A stretch of DNA of 21,000 nt from Spirochaetes bacterium ADurb.Bin110. Its GTDB lineage: Bacteria; Spirochaetota; Spirochaetia; Treponematales; Rectinemataceae. Below the pieces are notes generated by a model that worked only from the letters and a program-made list of their open reading frames with translations, was not told where the DNA came from and did no database searches. Position numbers and translations under genes: made by a program. Shown piece by piece: positions 7,412-14,486 of the stretch (the first letter of the stretch is position 1; every line of letters begins with the position of its first letter). The stretch covers positions 1 to 21,000 of the forward strand of contig MWDY01000171.1 in the NCBI GenBank assembly GCA_002070755.1, read 5' to 3'.

Positions 7412-8296
7412 ATGGAGATTCGCGATGCTGTCTATGTATATAGGCTCATAAGTGGGGAGAGATTGGCATGGCACGGTAGGTATCATGCTCATCGAGCTGG
7501 AGAGTTCGAATTTCACTATTTCATGGAAGGGCAAGGCGCTCTGCTCATCAATCGTTCAAAATTCGTCATCGACGCCAATAGTATTTACTTTGTACAGCCT
7601 CGCGAATTTCATTCCATTCTTCCCGAAGCCGTCGAAAAACCTATCAGTTATTATGCAATTCTATTCGCTCCGCAAGCCGACAATTCGGCAGATAGAGAGA
7701 TTGTAGCACTTATGGAGCATCTCTGGCACTCGAAGAATCGGGTTTTGCGTGCAGACGCAAAAGATCGATTCCTTCTAGAAGATCTATATAGGCTGTCTAA
7801 GTCCAACTCGGAGCGCTCTCGAAAAGCGGCTGAGCACGCGCTTGTCAGTATTCTATATCGCTGGTTTGATCAAATCGAAGCCTCGGCTGAAATTGTCGAC
7901 TCCAAAAGATCAAAAAATGAACACGTCGAAAGAGCTCTTGCTCTTATGTCCAAGCATGTAAGGGATAAATTGAGCTCAGATGACCTTGCTGCTATGCTGG
8001 GCCTTTCCGAAGAATACTTCATACGACTTTTCAGGCAGCATTTGGGCATGTCTCCTTTTCAATATTTTACGAGGTTGAAAATAGAAGCCGCATCAGCTGT
8101 GCTCGTCGACAATCAGCTTACGGTCAGCGATGTCGCCACGCGCTTTGGATTCGAAAATCCATTTCATTTTACCAAGGTTTTTAAGAAATGTACGGGGCTT
8201 CCACCTCGAGAATATCGCAAGATTTTCTTCGAAGCAGGAAAACCTCCCGCTACTCCCGCTAGGCCCCCGCTGGCGCAACAAGCCTCGAATAGTTAA
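7412..8296 (+). CDS. AraC-family transcriptional regulator with cupin-like sensor domain
   Basis: Probable transcription factor of the divergent xylose operon, 294 residues. The N-terminal part (about 15-90) has the AraC-type cupin pattern, with H25 and H27 in RYHAHRAGEFEFHYFMEG and a PREFHSI turn near 63-69, and would bind the inducer. The C-terminal part holds the AraC DNA-binding domain: first helix-turn-helix at about 190-211 (DDLAAMLGLSEEYFIRLFRQ) and second at about 238-259 (VSDVATRFGFENPFHFTKVFKK), followed by the family tail TGLPPREYRK. Start ATG at 7412 follows AGGGAGA. It faces xylB across a 156-base gap and is followed 30 bases later by an ABC exporter pair in the same direction, so it may control both sides. 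The inducer being xylose is inferred from position; the sequence does not prove it. Confidence 0.92.
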   Translation: MEIRDAVYVYRLISGERLAWHGRYHAHRAGEFEFHYFMEGQGALLINRSKFVIDANSIYFVQPREFHSILPEAVEKPISYYAILFAPQADNSADREIVALMEHLWHSKNRVLRADAKDRFLLEDLYRLSKSNSERSRKAAEHALVSILYRWFDQIEASAEIVDSKRSKNEHVERALALMSKHVRDKLSSDDLAAMLGLSEEYFIRLFRQHLGMSPFQYFTRLKIEAASAVLVDNQLTVSDVATRFGFENPFHFTKVFKKCTGLPPREYRKIFFEAGKPPATPARPPLAQQASNS

Positions 8297-8326
8297 AAAT
8301 ATAGGCGCTAAAATACGGAGCTTCGA

Positions 8327-10075
8327 ATGAACGAATTCAAAAAACTATTGCGTTTCGCGCGCCCATACCGAAAAATTGCGCTTTTTTCCTTTGTGTTGCT
8401 TGTCATAATGGTGACTTGCGACCTTGCGGTGCCAAGGCTCGTCGGCCATATCATCGATCAAGGGATTAGGCAGAAAGACTTAAATACTGTTATTTCCACA
8501 TCGGCTATCATGCTAGGCATATCCGTATTGTCAGCCCTGGCCGCCGTGCTGAATAGCGTCTATTCAATTCGGGTCGGGGAGGGTATTGCCCGCGATTTGC
8601 GCGAATCAATTTTTATCAAAATACAGAATTTTTCATACGGAAACGTAGACCAGTTTTCGACCGCCAAGCTCATGGTTCGCCTTACAAGCGATACTGCAGC
8701 GGTCCAGCGCCTTTTTCAGATGTCACTTCGCCTTGGATCGAGAGCCCCGCTCTCGATGATCGGGAGCATTGCTCTCATGTTCGTGACCAGCAAGACATTG
8801 GCTCTTACTATGATGCCAATTTTCATTGTTGGAGCGATTGTTATCTTCTTTTTTAGCACAAAGATGGAGCCTTTCTTCAGGACTGTCCAACAACGCCTCG
8901 ATCGCCTCAATACCGTGCTGCAGGAAAACATAGCAGGCGCTAGGCTTATCAAGGCCTTCGTGCGAGGAGAATACGAGACAGAACGCTTCGAAATAGCCAA
9001 CGAAGACTTGGCCCGAGAGAATATCAGGGTTATGCAGATAATGGCATCGATGAGCCCTATTCTAACCATGCTGATAAATATCGGCATCATACTCGTTGTA
9101 TGGCTTGGGGGTTTGCAGGCGATTCAGGGTGATCTTACACTGGGGCAGATCGTTGCATTTACAAATTACCTCATGGCAACCCTTCACCCGCTAATTTCCA
9201 TGACTCAGCTTTCTAATAACTGGGCAAATGGTCTGGCATCATCAAAGCGAATCAATGAAGTGCTGGATGCCGAGCCAGAGGTTGCAGAGCTGCCCAACGC
9301 CTCTTCGCTTCCACAGACTATTCGTGGAGAGGTCGAATTCGATCACGTATACTTCCATTACAATGGAGATACAGCCCTTAAGGTGCTGGAAGATGTTTGT
9401 ACAAGAGCCGAAGCAGGTAAGGTTACTGCTGTTCTAGGCGCGACAGGTTCGGGGAAATCCAGCCTTGTCAACCTGATCCCGCGCTTCTACGATGCACGCT
9501 CAGGAAAGGTCATTATCGATTCCATGGATGTTCGACTCCTAAAGATTTCATCGATTCTCGAACACATAGCCATAGTTCCTCAGGAGACTGTGCTCTTTTC
9601 GGGTACAGTCAGCGACAACATCCGATATGGAAAGCCTGATGCAACCGATGAAGATATCATTGCTTCCGCGATTGCAGCCCAAGCTCACGACTTCATCATG
9701 AATATGCCAGAACATTATGAGACACATATCGAAGAACGCGGAGCGAATCTTTCCGGCGGACAAAAACAGCGTATCGCGATAGCTCGTGCCCTTATCACCA
9801 AGCCTTCGATTCTCATTCTCGACGACGCAACAAGCGCCATAGACGTGGAAACAGAAACAAGAATTCATGCGGCCATAGCAAAAGCTACCAAGGGAATAAC
9901 CCTCATAATGGTGGCTCAACGTATCAGCACAGTGCTTAATGCAGACAAGATAATCGTGCTCGATGAAGGAAAGGTTGTCGCAGAAGGCACGCACAGAGAG
10001 CTCCTAAGGAAAAGCCTAATATACAAGGAAATATACGATTCCCAGTTGGGTACGGGGGTGCGCCATGGCCTATGA
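8327..10075 (+). CDS. ABC exporter half-transporter, subunit 1 (degenerate catalytic Glu)
   Basis: Membrane-bound half of a heterodimeric ABC exporter, 582 residues, with an N-terminal type I exporter membrane domain (six predicted helices, first at about 15-33) and a C-terminal nucleotide-binding domain. Walker A GATGSGKSS lies near 370-378, the signature is the canonical LSGGQ at 475-479, and Walker B reads ILILDDATSAID, so residue 500 is Asp where the catalytic Glu should be. That substitution marks the degenerate-site subunit in TM287/288-, LmrCD- or BmrCD-like exporters. A GGAG ribosome-binding site precedes the ATG at 8327. The gene ends 11 bases inside the next one, as expected for subunits made in equal amount. 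The cargo (drug, lipid, peptide) is unknown. Confidence 0.93.
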   Translation: MNEFKKLLRFARPYRKIALFSFVLLVIMVTCDLAVPRLVGHIIDQGIRQKDLNTVISTSAIMLGISVLSALAAVLNSVYSIRVGEGIARDLRESIFIKIQNFSYGNVDQFSTAKLMVRLTSDTAAVQRLFQMSLRLGSRAPLSMIGSIALMFVTSKTLALTMMPIFIVGAIVIFFFSTKMEPFFRTVQQRLDRLNTVLQENIAGARLIKAFVRGEYETERFEIANEDLARENIRVMQIMASMSPILTMLINIGIILVVWLGGLQAIQGDLTLGQIVAFTNYLMATLHPLISMTQLSNNWANGLASSKRINEVLDAEPEVAELPNASSLPQTIRGEVEFDHVYFHYNGDTALKVLEDVCTRAEAGKVTAVLGATGSGKSSLVNLIPRFYDARSGKVIIDSMDVRLLKISSILEHIAIVPQETVLFSGTVSDNIRYGKPDATDEDIIASAIAAQAHDFIMNMPEHYETHIEERGANLSGGQKQRIAIARALITKPSILILDDATSAIDVETETRIHAAIAKATKGITLIMVAQRISTVLNADKIIVLDEGKVVAEGTHRELLRKSLIYKEIYDSQLGTGVRHGL

Positions 10076-11972
10076 GACAAGCCCTTCGATTCAGGATGTG
10101 CGCACCAGCTTCCAAAGGCGTGCGGGCAGGCCCACAAAATATGAAAGAGCTTCTGATCCTCGCAAGGCGATGAAAAGGCTCTTCGGATATCTAATGCCAT
10201 TCAGACAGGCACTGATTTTGATTGTGTCCATTGTGCTTCTGCAATCGCTCCTTGGATTGGTAGGTCCTTATTTGCTCGGTAGCGCAATAGACCAAAGTAT
10301 CGGAGGCAAAGACATAAATAGCTTAGCTCGCAATGCTGTTCTTATGCTCATTGCTTATTTTCTTAGCAATACCTTTAATCTGATCGCAAATAGGAAAATG
10401 GCGACCATATCCCAGGATGCTCTCAAGAACTTGCGCCGCGATCTATTCGCGCATATCCAATCGCTTCCTATGCGCTTCTTCGATACTAATTCCGCTGGTG
10501 GGCTCATGAGCAGACTTACGAACGACATCGACGCTATCAATCAAGCTGTATCACAGAACATCATCTCACTTGTTGCAGGTGTCATTACGATGTCTGGTAT
10601 TCTAGTGAGCATGTTCGTTCTAAACCATTGGCTTGCCCTAGCCAGCCTCATTGTTATCCCAATAATGTATTGGTTCAGCAATTTTGTAGCAAAATACACT
10701 CGCAAGGGATTTAGGGAATTGCAAAAAGAGCTGGGCGATCTCAATGCCGTGGCTGAGGAGACCATCTCTGGCTTTAAGGTGATCAAAGCCTTCCGCCGCA
10801 ATGATTCAGCAATCGAAACCTTCAGAAGGAAAAATGAATCGGTATATAAGGCGGCTGTCTATGCAAATTCCTATGCATTGCTTCTTATGCCTCTTACGGG
10901 AGTAATCGGCAGTTTCTTTGTCATAGTGCTGGCTAGTCTTGGCGGCTGGCTAGCTCTTAGAGATCTTGTCAGCATTGGCATGATCGCCACATTTATAAAC
11001 TACGCACAGAATTTCACTCAGCCTTTGAGGCAGATATCGAATCTATACAACTCGATCCAGGCAGCATTAGCCGGAGCAGAGCGAGTCTTCGAGATAGTCG
11101 ATATGGAACCAGAAACAACTAAGGCACCAAGACTAGACGAAGCGAAAACAAACCCCGAAACTGCAATAAGAGCCAGCGAAGATTCTATGCCTGATACTCC
11201 CAAAGCTCCTACGGTCTTCAGCCTTGAACAATTTCAGGGCAATGTTAGCTTCAAGAATGTAGTATTCAGCTATATCCCTGGTAAGCCCGTAATCAAGAAT
11301 TTCAATGTAGATATTCCTGCTGGGCTTACGGTAGCGTTAGTGGGACCTACGGGAGCCGGTAAGACTACGATTACTAACCTTCTCACCCGCTTCTACGAGA
11401 TCGATGAAGGACAGATTTTATTCGATGGTGTGGATATCCGCACTATTCCCAAAGAAGCAGTCCGGCGCGCCATAGGTCTTGTTTTGCAAGATACCTTTCT
11501 CTTTGCGGATTCCGTGCTGGAGAACATTCGCTTTGGTCGGCTGGATGCAACCGATGAGGAATGTATCCAAGCCGCCAAGATGGCGGAAGTCGATCACTTT
11601 ATACGACAGCTTCCCGAGGGCTATCAAACAAATCTCTCGGAGCGCGCAAGCAATTTGAGCCAGGGTCAGCGCCAACTTTTATCCATTGCGCGGGCGATCC
11701 TTGCAGATCCGACAATACTAATCTTGGACGAAGCCACAAGCAGTGTCGACACGCGCACAGAACTTCGCATCCAAAGAGCTCTTTTACGCCTCATGCAGGG
11801 AAGGACGAGCATCGTAATTGCCCATAGGCTTAGCACCATTCGCGATGCCGACAAGATCATCGTAATCGATAATGGCGAAATCGTAGAAATAGGAGATCAT
11901 CAAGAGCTTCTTGCAAAGCGAGGCTTTTATCATAATCTTTACATGAGTCAATTCAAAGGAAATGAAATATAA
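10065..11972 (+). CDS. ABC exporter half-transporter, subunit 2 (canonical Glu, LSQGQ signature)
   Basis: Partner subunit of the heterodimeric exporter, 635 residues: a soluble N-terminal stretch, six membrane helices from about residue 45, then the nucleotide-binding domain. Walker A GPTGAGKTT is near 427, Walker B ILILDEATSSVD keeps the catalytic E556, but the signature is LSQGQ (531-535), with Gln replacing the first Gly. Combined with subunit 1 this gives one complete ATP site (this Walker A/B with LSGGQ of subunit 1) and one degenerate site. About 50 residues of low-complexity, charged and Pro/Thr-rich linker (near 347-392) separate membrane domain and NBD, longer than in subunit 1. The ATG at 10065 lies inside the end of subunit 1, in another frame. 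Export of drugs or lipids is the common family role; nothing here names the cargo. Confidence 0.93.
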   Translation: MAYETSPSIQDVRTSFQRRAGRPTKYERASDPRKAMKRLFGYLMPFRQALILIVSIVLLQSLLGLVGPYLLGSAIDQSIGGKDINSLARNAVLMLIAYFLSNTFNLIANRKMATISQDALKNLRRDLFAHIQSLPMRFFDTNSAGGLMSRLTNDIDAINQAVSQNIISLVAGVITMSGILVSMFVLNHWLALASLIVIPIMYWFSNFVAKYTRKGFRELQKELGDLNAVAEETISGFKVIKAFRRNDSAIETFRRKNESVYKAAVYANSYALLLMPLTGVIGSFFVIVLASLGGWLALRDLVSIGMIATFINYAQNFTQPLRQISNLYNSIQAALAGAERVFEIVDMEPETTKAPRLDEAKTNPETAIRASEDSMPDTPKAPTVFSLEQFQGNVSFKNVVFSYIPGKPVIKNFNVDIPAGLTVALVGPTGAGKTTITNLLTRFYEIDEGQILFDGVDIRTIPKEAVRRAIGLVLQDTFLFADSVLENIRFGRLDATDEECIQAAKMAEVDHFIRQLPEGYQTNLSERASNLSQGQRQLLSIARAILADPTILILDEATSSVDTRTELRIQRALLRLMQGRTSIVIAHRLSTIRDADKIIVIDNGEIVEIGDHQELLAKRGFYHNLYMSQFKGNEI

Positions 11973-12029
11973 TCGAAGACAGATTATTCAGTTCTATTCG
12001 AGCATCTATAAAAACATGGGAGGAAAAAC
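11973..12029 (+). promoter_or_regulatory. Short intergenic region with a possible promoter
   Basis: The 57-base gap holds TATAAA (12007-12012, 5 of 6 to the -10 consensus) but only a poor TTATTC-like -35 17 bases upstream. The ribosome-binding site GGGAGG follows at about 12018-12023. The flavin-reductase-like gene could have its own weak promoter or be read from the exporter genes; no terminator is seen. Confidence 0.25.
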
Positions 12030-12551
12030 ATGAATCGAAAGGATGTACCGCTAAGAGATTTTCACTACGATATAGCTCAGCTTAGAGATCATTGGTTTGC
12101 GCTCTTTGCTGGTGATTTTTATGAAGGAGTTTTCAATGCGATGACCATTTCCTGGGGCAGTTATGGGCATGTATGGGATAAGATGGTATTTCAGGTTATG
12201 GTACGTCCCTCAAGGTATACCTATGAATTCATGAATCGATACGATAGCTTTACTCTCAATGCCTTTGCTCCGAAATATAGAAAAGCTCTCTCGGTTCTCG
12301 GTTCGAATTCAGGTCGAAATCTAGATAAGATAGCGCTGGCTGGCCTTACTCCTATGGCTTCGCGCAAGGTTGCCGCCCCAAGCTTTGAAGAGGCTCGGCT
12401 TGTAATCGAATGCCGAAAAATATTTTGGCAGGACCTCGATAGCTCGAATTTCCTCGATAGCTCGATAGAAGAGCACTACCTCAGCAAGGATTACCATCGA
12501 ATCTATCTAGGCGAGATTGTCAATGTAAGTCAGGAAGAAATCAAACCATGA
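12030..12551 (+). CDS. Flavin reductase-like, FMN-binding split-barrel protein
   Basis: Small cytoplasmic protein of 173 residues that resembles the flavin reductase-like/flavoredoxin family, which binds FMN in a split beta-barrel and passes electrons from NAD(P)H or to a redox partner. Supporting stretches are FNAMTISWGSYGHVWDKM near residues 36-53, VMVRPSRYTYEFM near 57-69 and FTLNAFAPKYRKAL near 74-87; the N-A-M-T-I-S-W strand is the typical FMN phosphate-binding region. GGGAGG upstream supports the ATG at 12030. It precedes the SufC-like gene by about 150 bases and could supply reducing power for Fe-S assembly, which is only a neighbourhood argument. Near the C-terminus a six-codon tandem duplication is visible (12434-12465). 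The family assignment is good; the partner is unknown. Confidence 0.8.
   Translation: MNRKDVPLRDFHYDIAQLRDHWFALFAGDFYEGVFNAMTISWGSYGHVWDKMVFQVMVRPSRYTYEFMNRYDSFTLNAFAPKYRKALSVLGSNSGRNLDKIALAGLTPMASRKVAAPSFEEARLVIECRKIFWQDLDSSNFLDSSIEEHYLSKDYHRIYLGEIVNVSQEEIKP
12434..12465 (+). repeat. In-frame 14-base direct repeat (18-base period) inside the flavin-reductase-like gene
   Basis: CCTCGATAGCTCGA occurs at 12434-12447 and again at 12452-12465, offset by 18 bases. Because 18 is six codons the frame is kept, giving LDSSNF followed by LDSSIE. It looks like a recent small tandem duplication. Confidence 0.75.
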
Positions 12552-12703
12552 AGCATGTCGCTCCATATATTCTATATCTATTGCCGCATACTTGATTTTC
12601 TTTTCGGAAATAGGTATTTTCTCAAGGGAAAATCCTATATCAACGATATGAATTTTATCATAAGTACAATGCAACTCAGCCAAAAATGCAGGATGGCAAA
12701 ATC
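12552..12703 (+). promoter_or_regulatory. Intergenic region ahead of the sufC-like gene with candidate promoter
   Basis: This A+T-rich gap has TTGATT (12592-12597) and TATTTT (12615-12620) with a 17-base spacer, each 4 of 6 to consensus. Just downstream lies a small inverted repeat, ATATC-AAC-GATAT (12637-12649), which could be an operator for an Fe-S or redox-sensing regulator, though it does not match a motif I know well. It suggests the Fe-S genes form their own unit apart from the exporter genes. Confidence 0.35.
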
Positions 12704-13456
12704 ATGAATCTTCTCGAAATCAAGAATATTACACTTCTCAAAGAGGGCAGACCCATTTTGAACAATCTCAGCATGGAGATCTGGAATGGACATGTCCATG
12801 CGATTATTGGTCCTAATGGAGCAGGCAAGTCTACTCTAGCAAATACCATAATGGGACTATCGGGCTATCGCGATTTCGAAGGCGATATTCTTTTCAATGG
12901 TGAGTCCATCAAAGATTTTTCCGTAGATGAGCGGGCGCGAAAAGGGATTACTTTGCTTTTCCAGGAGCCCGCGCGCTTCGAAGGCCTTTCTGTAAGCCTG
13001 TTCATACTTGCGGGAGCCAAAGAGAAATCCCAAGAAATCGTCGAGGAAGCACTTCGCAAGGTAGGGCTCATACCAGAAAACTACGCAAAACGTGCAGTAG
13101 ATAAGACGCTCTCGGGAGGGGAACGAAAGCGTATCGAGCTTGCTTCGATCTATGCGATGAAGCCTCGCCTTGTACTTATGGACGAGCCCGATTCAGGTGT
13201 GGATATAGATTCGGTAAAATATATCTTCGGAATTATCAAGGACCTCAAGCAAACTGGTTCCACTGTAATACTCATCACCCATAGCCCTGAAGTCCTAAAG
13301 CGCGCAGATCATGCATTTCTCATCTGTGCTGGAACTCTTGTCGACAAGGGCGAAGTATCGCGAATGTTCGACTACTTCAGTGGAAAGTGTATCCCCTGCC
13401 CTCACAAAGGTCAGCCTGACACAGACAGACTAGTCTCTACATTTGCTGTGAATTGA
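12704..13456 (+). CDS. sufC: SufC-like Fe-S cluster assembly ATPase
   Basis: Soluble ABC-type ATPase that works with a SufB/SufD-type scaffold in Fe-S cluster assembly. The ATG at 12704 gives 250 residues, the normal SufC length, with AGGA ten bases upstream; an ATG at 12686 would add six codons but has no ribosome-binding site. Walker A is GPNGAGKST at 36-44, the signature LSGGERKR at 136-143 is the SufC form, and Walker B is LVLMDEPDSGVDID with E161. The VDID stretch and the absence of any membrane partner separate it from transport ATPases. The C-terminus carries a CxxC pair (C229, C232) not needed in classical SufC. The scaffold gene starts 10 bases after it. No cysteine desulfurase or SufU/SufE gene is nearby. 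Confidence 0.9.
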   Translation: MNLLEIKNITLLKEGRPILNNLSMEIWNGHVHAIIGPNGAGKSTLANTIMGLSGYRDFEGDILFNGESIKDFSVDERARKGITLLFQEPARFEGLSVSLFILAGAKEKSQEIVEEALRKVGLIPENYAKRAVDKTLSGGERKRIELASIYAMKPRLVLMDEPDSGVDIDSVKYIFGIIKDLKQTGSTVILITHSPEVLKRADHAFLICAGTLVDKGEVSRMFDYFSGKCIPCPHKGQPDTDRLVSTFAVN

Positions 13457-13466
13457 GAGGATAACC

Positions 13467-14411
13467 ATGGCTGAACAATCATTCATCGATAAAGACCTTC
13501 TTATCGCAGAGCTCTTGGCATCGATCAATCAACATAAATTCGCCCCGGATGTCGCACATATAGAAATCCATGGCAATGAGGTCTTAAATCGAAATCTCGT
13601 CGATGGCCTTATCGTAGAATCTCAATCCTTGGAGGATGGGGTAAGCGTTAGAATTCGAGTCAAGCAAGGTGTTACGATAAAGAATCCAGTGCACTTTTGT
13701 TTCGGTCTTATTCCTGAAAATGGAGTGCAGCGAATCATCATCAATACCTTAATCGAAGAAGACGCCCACGCCCAATTCATAGCAAACTGCACTTTTCCAA
13801 ATGCGATCAATATTCAACATCTCATGAATGCAGAGATCGAGCTCGAAAAGGTCGCTTCTCTATCTTACTTCGAGCGGCATGTCCATGGGCCGAACGGTGG
13901 TGTCAGAATCGTGCCGGTTACAAAAGTCAGGCTAGGCGAAGGGGCGCGATTTTCCACTGAGTTTGAGCTCATTAAAGGAGCGGCCGGTATCATCGAACTC
14001 GATTATGCAGCAGAGGTGGGAAAAGATGCCACGGTGGACATGAAGACCCGTATCTTCGGTCGACTCGAAGATAGTATCCACATCAGGGAATCCGCCAATC
14101 TTCTTGGCGAATCCTCGACAGGTGTACTGACAAGTCATATCGCCATCAAAGATAAAGCTTCTGCGATCATCGAAAACGAAATCGTCGCCAATGCCCCTTA
14201 TGCACGAGGCCATGTCGATTGCAAGGAAATAGTCCAAAACGAAGCTCGAGCCCGTGCTATTCCGGTAGTTCAAGTGAACAACCATCTTGCCCATGTCACA
14301 CATGAAGCGGCGATTGGCTCGGTCGACTCAAAACAGCTCGAGACTCTGCTAAGCCGTGGGCTCACCGAAGACCAGGCTACTGATTTGATCATAGAAGGGC
14401 TATTGAGCTAA
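13467..14411 (+). CDS. Short SufB/SufD-family Fe-S scaffold protein (SmsB-like)
   Basis: Scaffold partner of SufC, 314 residues, rich in repeating short beta strands as in the right-handed beta-helix of SufB and SufD. It is much shorter than E. coli SufB (about 495) or SufD (about 420), lacking most of the N-terminal region. Likely functional residues are C252 in HVDCKE and the H279-E280 pair in NNHLAHVTHEAAIG, which correspond in position to the Cys/Glu of SufB and the His of SufD. The last helix (LETLLSRGLTEDQATDLIIEG) is the usual SufC-binding end. It starts ATG at 13467 after GAGAGGATAACC. A single scaffold that combines SufB- and SufD-type residues with one SufC matches the minimal SUF-like (SMS) system reported in archaea and anaerobic bacteria; family assignment sure, subtype inferred. 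Confidence 0.88.
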   Translation: MAEQSFIDKDLLIAELLASINQHKFAPDVAHIEIHGNEVLNRNLVDGLIVESQSLEDGVSVRIRVKQGVTIKNPVHFCFGLIPENGVQRIIINTLIEEDAHAQFIANCTFPNAINIQHLMNAEIELEKVASLSYFERHVHGPNGGVRIVPVTKVRLGEGARFSTEFELIKGAAGIIELDYAAEVGKDATVDMKTRIFGRLEDSIHIRESANLLGESSTGVLTSHIAIKDKASAIIENEIVANAPYARGHVDCKEIVQNEARARAIPVVQVNNHLAHVTHEAAIGSVDSKQLETLLSRGLTEDQATDLIIEGLLS

Positions 14412-14486
14412 TTTCCGGCTCGAAGCAATAATTATACGGCCATGCGAAGCGAATCCTAAAATACAATAGGGCTACATTGCTGCGCT
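14412..14486. other. Convergent intergenic region without a clear terminator
   Basis: Only 75 bases separate the stop of the scaffold gene (plus) from the stop of the Opp ATPase (minus). I see no strong G+C stem followed by a T run in either direction; the best is a weak AGGG/CCCT pairing at about 14467-14494. Transcripts may overlap here. Confidence 0.4.

Noticed and set aside
12686..12703. Upstream ATG for the sufC-like gene
   Set aside because: No ribosome-binding site precedes it, and SufC homology starts at the second ATG, which has AGGA upstream.
12704..13456. ATPase of a membrane transporter
   Set aside because: The LSGGERKR signature, the VDID Walker B extension, the length and the adjacent SufB/SufD-type scaffold identify it as SufC-like; no permease gene adjoins.
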